This document shows positions 61,002-64,000 of a DNA stretch of 64,000 nt, piece by piece. Both the position numbers and the translations under genes were made by a program. Under the pieces are notes generated by a model. It ran no database searches. It saw only the letters and a list, made by a program, of their open reading frames with translations, and was not told the origin of the DNA. The stretch lies in assembly GCF_001274785.1 (NCBI RefSeq), contig NZ_LHPI01000001.1, positions 558,001 through 622,000 on the forward strand, read 5' to 3'. Each line of letters starts with the position of its first letter. The stretch's first letter is position 1. Source of the DNA: Vibrio hepatarius. GTDB taxonomy: Bacteria > Pseudomonadota > Gammaproteobacteria > Enterobacterales > Vibrionaceae.

Positions 61002-61012
61002 GTGGGGCGAGC

Positions 61013-61228
61013 ATGGCAATTATAGTTAATCTCGATGTGATGCTAGCCAAGAGAAAAATGCGTTCTAATGAACTGGCAAAACTCATCGGAATCACCGAAC
61101 AAAACCTGTCGATATTAAAAAACGGTCGAGCTAAAGCGGTCAAACTCGCAACACTTGAAGCAATTTGTAAACATCTTGATTGCCAGCCTGGCGATATATT
61201 GGAATACACACCAGATGTTGATGAATAA
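61013..61228 (+). CDS. XRE-family small DNA-binding regulator (YozG-like)
   Basis: A 71-residue Cro/C1-type helix-turn-helix protein: MAIIVNLDVMLAKRKM, then ELAKLIGITEQNLSILKNGR as the HTH, then LATLEAICKHLDCQPGDILEY. This is the HTH_26 type that accompanies DUF2975 proteins. It probably represses its own operon through the palindromes upstream. A terminator follows. Confidence 0.9.
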   Translation: MAIIVNLDVMLAKRKMRSNELAKLIGITEQNLSILKNGRAKAVKLATLEAICKHLDCQPGDILEYTPDVDE

Positions 61229-61249
61229 TTCTATATGCTCAGAAAAAAG

Positions 61250-61273
61250 CCAGAGTAGTTATACTCTGGTTTT
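61250..61273 (+). terminator. Terminator of the DUF2975/XRE operon
   Basis: CCAGAGTA (61250-61257) pairs with TACTCTGG (61262-61269), preceded by A and followed by TTTT. Confidence 0.85.
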
Positions 61274-61457
61274 ATAGATTAGTTGTACCATTTAATGTGC
61301 ACCCAGTTGCTATTTGTTGCTTATGTTTTATGCAATTAGTATCTATGTAGTGTGTCCACGATCACCGTTTAAATATAACCCTTTAGGGTTGGTTCGCGTT
61401 TAGATAAGCCAGTGCTAATATTAATTTGATCTTAGTTTTTAGGGCGATACGCAATTA

Positions 61458-63143
61458 ATGTCACAACTAGATAAAGGATATCGTTGGGGCTCATACATAT
61501 CGAACTTAATACTAGAGGGCAGCAATATTGGCACTTGGGTATGGAATGTTCAAACCGGTGAGACGATATTCAACGAGGCATGGGCCAATATTATTGGATA
61601 CTCTCTTGATGAACTAAAGCCACTTTCAATAGATACTTGGCTCAAATACGTACACCCTGATGATTTAAAAACCTCAGAGCTCGAACTTAATCAGCATTTT
61701 TCAGGCGAGACTAAACAGTATGTTTGTGAAGCGAGAATGCAACACAAACAAGGTCATTGGGTCAAAGTTCTTGATAAAGGCAAAGTGCTAATTAGGGATG
61801 ACGACGGCAAGCCATTATGGATGTTTGGCGTGCATGTAGACGTAACAGAACTGTGGAACAAAGAACAACAAGTCACAGAGCTAAAAACTCAACTCGAATT
61901 ACTAACCGATAATCTACCAGGCTTCGTTTACCAATACGTGTTGCGCGAAGACGGAACATTCTACTTTCCTTTTGCGACCAAGAAAGTTGCGGAAATCTAT
62001 GGCTGCTCAGCCGAACAAATTTTACAAGATGCGAATTTTGCGATGGGGGCGGTGCACCCTGATGATCTCGAAACGGTCCAAGTCAGTATTGAACAGTCAA
62101 AAGAGCAGATGTCCGAATGGCATCAAACCTTCAGAGTGATGCATCCATTAAAAGGTGAGATTTGGCTTGAAGGGAAATCTTCTCCGCAGAAACTCGCAAA
62201 CGGCGATACCATTTGGCACGGTTACTTGCATGATGTCACCGAAGAGCGAAACCAGAACGAACAAATACGTTTGCTGTCTGCGGCGGTGTCGGCTACTACG
62301 CAAGGAATAATGATTACTGATGCACACACTCGTATCATTGACGTTAACCCCGCATTTGAAGTCTTAACCGGTTACTCAAAACAGGAAATCATCGGCGAAA
62401 TGCCATCTAAACTCTCATCTGGTAAGCATTCCAAAGACTTCTATCTTGAGTTGTGGCAAACCTTATCTGAACAAGAACACTGGCGTGGTCGAGTCTGGAA
62501 TCGTAAGAAAACGGGCGAAGCATTCCCTGTATTGGTCACTATCGATGTACTTAAAAATCAATGTGACGAAGTGACCAACTACATCTGTGTCTTTAGCGAT
62601 ATTTCTGAAATGATTGCCGAGCAAGAGCTGCTAACTGATCTCGTCAATAAAGACCCGTTAACGGGTTTATTTAACCGTCGTGCACTCGATACTCTGTTGG
62701 AGAGAAAGTCACGCAGTGCCCGAGATGAGAAAGACTTCTTTACCATCATCTATTTTGACCTAGATAACTTTAAAGCGCTTAATGACTCTCTTGGTCACGC
62801 ATCAGGGGACAAAATGCTGACCGATATTGCAAATAAGTTAAGCAAAGAGATGCGAGAAAAGGACATGCTGGCGAGAGTAGGCGGTGATGAGTTTGTTGCC
62901 GTGATTGAATCAGTAAACAGTGAGGAGCTTGCTGATCGAATCGTGCAGCGTTTTGAAGATAACATAAATGAAATCGCCAAACGTTTTGGTACGTTAGAGC
63001 CTGTGAGTGTCAGCATTGGCGCTGCATTCTTCCCACTAGATGGTACGGATCCTGAGGAGCTATTGTTGCTGGCAGATGCGCGAATGTATGAATCGAAGAA
63101 TGCGAAAAAGCTCGCCAGTAATATTCGTTTAAGCGGCACCTAG
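61458..63143 (+). CDS. Cytoplasmic PAS-PAS-PAS-GGDEF diguanylate cyclase
   Basis: A 561-residue protein without transmembrane helices. The first PAS domain (about 15-130) has WVWNVQTGETIFNEAW and the PAC-like WMFGVHVDVTELW. A second (about 145-265) has NLPGFVYQYVLREDG and YLHDVTEERN. A third (about 275-390) has ITDAHTRIIDVNPAFEVLTGY. The GGDEF domain begins NKDPLTGLFNRRAL; the active site GGDEF is at 475-479, with the I-site REKD five residues before it. It should be an active, product-inhibited cyclase responding to an internal signal. It is a single gene, the second c-di-GMP synthase in the window. Confidence 0.93.
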   Translation: MSQLDKGYRWGSYISNLILEGSNIGTWVWNVQTGETIFNEAWANIIGYSLDELKPLSIDTWLKYVHPDDLKTSELELNQHFSGETKQYVCEARMQHKQGHWVKVLDKGKVLIRDDDGKPLWMFGVHVDVTELWNKEQQVTELKTQLELLTDNLPGFVYQYVLREDGTFYFPFATKKVAEIYGCSAEQILQDANFAMGAVHPDDLETVQVSIEQSKEQMSEWHQTFRVMHPLKGEIWLEGKSSPQKLANGDTIWHGYLHDVTEERNQNEQIRLLSAAVSATTQGIMITDAHTRIIDVNPAFEVLTGYSKQEIIGEMPSKLSSGKHSKDFYLELWQTLSEQEHWRGRVWNRKKTGEAFPVLVTIDVLKNQCDEVTNYICVFSDISEMIAEQELLTDLVNKDPLTGLFNRRALDTLLERKSRSARDEKDFFTIIYFDLDNFKALNDSLGHASGDKMLTDIANKLSKEMREKDMLARVGGDEFVAVIESVNSEELADRIVQRFEDNINEIAKRFGTLEPVSVSIGAAFFPLDGTDPEELLLLADARMYESKNAKKLASNIRLSGT

Positions 63144-63171
63144 ACAAATGGTATTACAGATTTTTTGCGGA

Positions 63172-63196
63172 TAAGGCGAGTAGTGAGCTCGCCTTA
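63172..63196. terminator. Inverted repeat between convergent genes
   Basis: A perfect 9-bp stem TAAGGCGAG / CTCGCCTTA with a 7-base loop lies between the GGDEF gene and the eptA-like gene. There is no T tract on either side, so terminator function is uncertain. Confidence 0.5.
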
Positions 63197-63219
63197 CGAC
63201 TTCTGCGGATTGATCATAG

Positions 63220-64000
63220 TTATGAGTTAGCCGCACATCCACTGGTAATATCTAACCTTGTATCGTGTAGCGAAGTACTGATTCCATATAGTCCAAGTAA
63301 ACTATCAAAGACATTATCGTGTGAAATAGCAGCGCTTTCGGCTTCGTCTTCGATGCATTGCAGATTCAGTTGTTTTTGCTGGGCGTATTGCTCTGGTATC
63401 CAAAGTAACCAAGGAACTTGAGTTTGCTCTTTAGGAGCAACCGCATAAGGTGCGCCGTGCAGATAAAGCCCACTTTCGCCCAAAGACTCACCGTGGTCAG
63501 AAATATAAGTGAGCATCACGTTGTAATCGTCAGATACCGCTTTTAACTGATTAATGGTTTGTGCCAACACATAATCAGTGTAAACCAGCGTATTGTCGTA
63601 GACATTGACGATTTCTGAATCACTGCAGTTTTCAATGTCACTGCGGTTACATGCGGGCTGGAAAGGCGCCATCTGATCTGGGTAGCGTTGCCAATAAGTC
63701 GGGCCGTGGCTGCCAATAGTGTGCAAGACTAGCAATTTATCACTCCTTTTATTTGAAATGAACTGCTGAGCTTGTTGTAGCATAGCAAGATCAAAACAGG
63801 TGTTGCCGTTGCAATCTTCATTTTTTAACGAAGTATCGAGAGATGTCTGCGCTAAGCGTCTCGCGACACCCTTATCGCCACCATCATTATCAATCCAAAG
63901 AACATCCACTCCTGCGTGCTTAATTACGTCGAACACATTGTCTTGTGCGTAGGCGCGTTTCTTGTCGTAATCCCTGCGTGTCAGGTTTGAAAACATACAA
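63220..64000 (-). CDS. Phosphoethanolamine transferase (EptA/Mcr-like), C-terminal part
   Basis: The gene runs off the right edge; its frame is open through 63997-63999 (Cys before MFSN), so the ATG at 63996 is internal to the conserved PCMFSN block. Visible is most of the periplasmic sulfatase-like domain: DNDGGDKGVARR, the pair CNGNTC, HTIGSHGPTYWQRYP, ACNRSDIENCSD, VYDNTLVYTDYVL and ISDHGESLGESGLYLHGAPY, which carries the zinc-binding Asp-His. Such enzymes add phosphoethanolamine to lipid A and reduce polymyxin binding. The catalytic threonine and the five membrane helices lie outside the window. Whether the target is lipid A is inferred. Confidence 0.9.
   Translation of the reverse strand, partial: CMFSNLTRRDYDKKRAYAQDNVFDVIKHAGVDVLWIDNDGGDKGVARRLAQTSLDTSLKNEDCNGNTCFDLAMLQQAQQFISNKRSDKLLVLHTIGSHGPTYWQRYPDQMAPFQPACNRSDIENCSDSEIVNVYDNTLVYTDYVLAQTINQLKAVSDDYNVMLTYISDHGESLGESGLYLHGAPYAVAPKEQTQVPWLLWIPEQYAQQKQLNLQCIEDEAESAAISHDNVFDSLLGLYGISTSLHDTRLDITSGCAANS

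Noticed and set aside
1..64000. Mobile elements, prophage, integron cassettes or CRISPR arrays
   Set aside because: No transposase, integrase, terminal repeats, attC-like sites or regularly spaced repeats were seen. The tRNA pair is not followed by an integrase or a repeated tRNA end.

Overview
The window looks like a piece of the second chromosome of a Vibrio. It carries a CqsS-type CAI-1 quorum-sensing kinase directly after sbcD-sbcC, a trxC/fabH-like divergent pair, and a type VI secretion (T6SS) main cluster in the gene order I remember for V. cholerae VCA0107-VCA0121. It also has a Vibrio-style density of GGDEF/EAL proteins. These synteny statements come from memory of V. cholerae, not from a search. 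No phage, transposase, integron or CRISPR array was seen.

Layout. 1-320: tail of a slipin gene. 348-5108: four-gene peptide/nickel-type ABC importer behind a near-consensus Zur box. 5171-5748: DoxX protein with an unusual leader. 5825-10918, mostly minus strand: MscS channel, an HlyD/DUF2955 efflux pair, and an old yellow enzyme (NemA-like) divergent from a TetR regulator with three palindromic operators between them. 11163-11340: tRNA-Leu(TAA) and tRNA-Cys(GCA). 11349-18540: DUF4174 protein, YgbA-like protein, MFS transporter, TrxC, KAS III enzyme, an AT-rich secreted beta-helix protein and a family C69 (U34) dipeptidase. 18994-25345: sbcD, sbcC, cqsS. 25358-30297, minus strand: TDT-family transporter, ClcA antiporter, a candidate structured RNA on the opposite strand, a COG0523 metallochaperone and the ribosome-assembly GTPase RbgA/YlqF.

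30298-51557: a 780-bp AT-rich control region with a LuxR/HapR-like palindrome, then fifteen tightly packed T6SS genes: tssB, tssC, tssE, tssF, tssG, an FHA gene, tssJ, tssK, tssL, clpV, vasH, vasI, tssA, tssM, vasL. They encode the sheath, baseplate, membrane complex, recycling ATPase and a sigma-54 activator. Hcp, VgrG, PAAR, effectors and immunity proteins are absent and must be elsewhere. 51878-58647: a four-gene signalling operon (EvgS/BvgS-like hybrid kinase, REC-EAL phosphodiesterase, REC-LuxR regulator, membrane diguanylate cyclase), facing a small HPt-like protein that lacks the phosphorylatable histidine. 59491-64000: VOC protein, small secreted protein, DUF2975/XRE pair, PAS-GGDEF cyclase and the tail of a phosphoethanolamine transferase gene.

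Most interesting points: the Zur-boxed importer; cqsS without cqsA at its usual place; the putative LuxR/HapR site ahead of the T6SS; the unexplained structured RNA at about 28070-28246; and the phosphorelay that joins opposing c-di-GMP enzymes with a histidine-less HPt protein.
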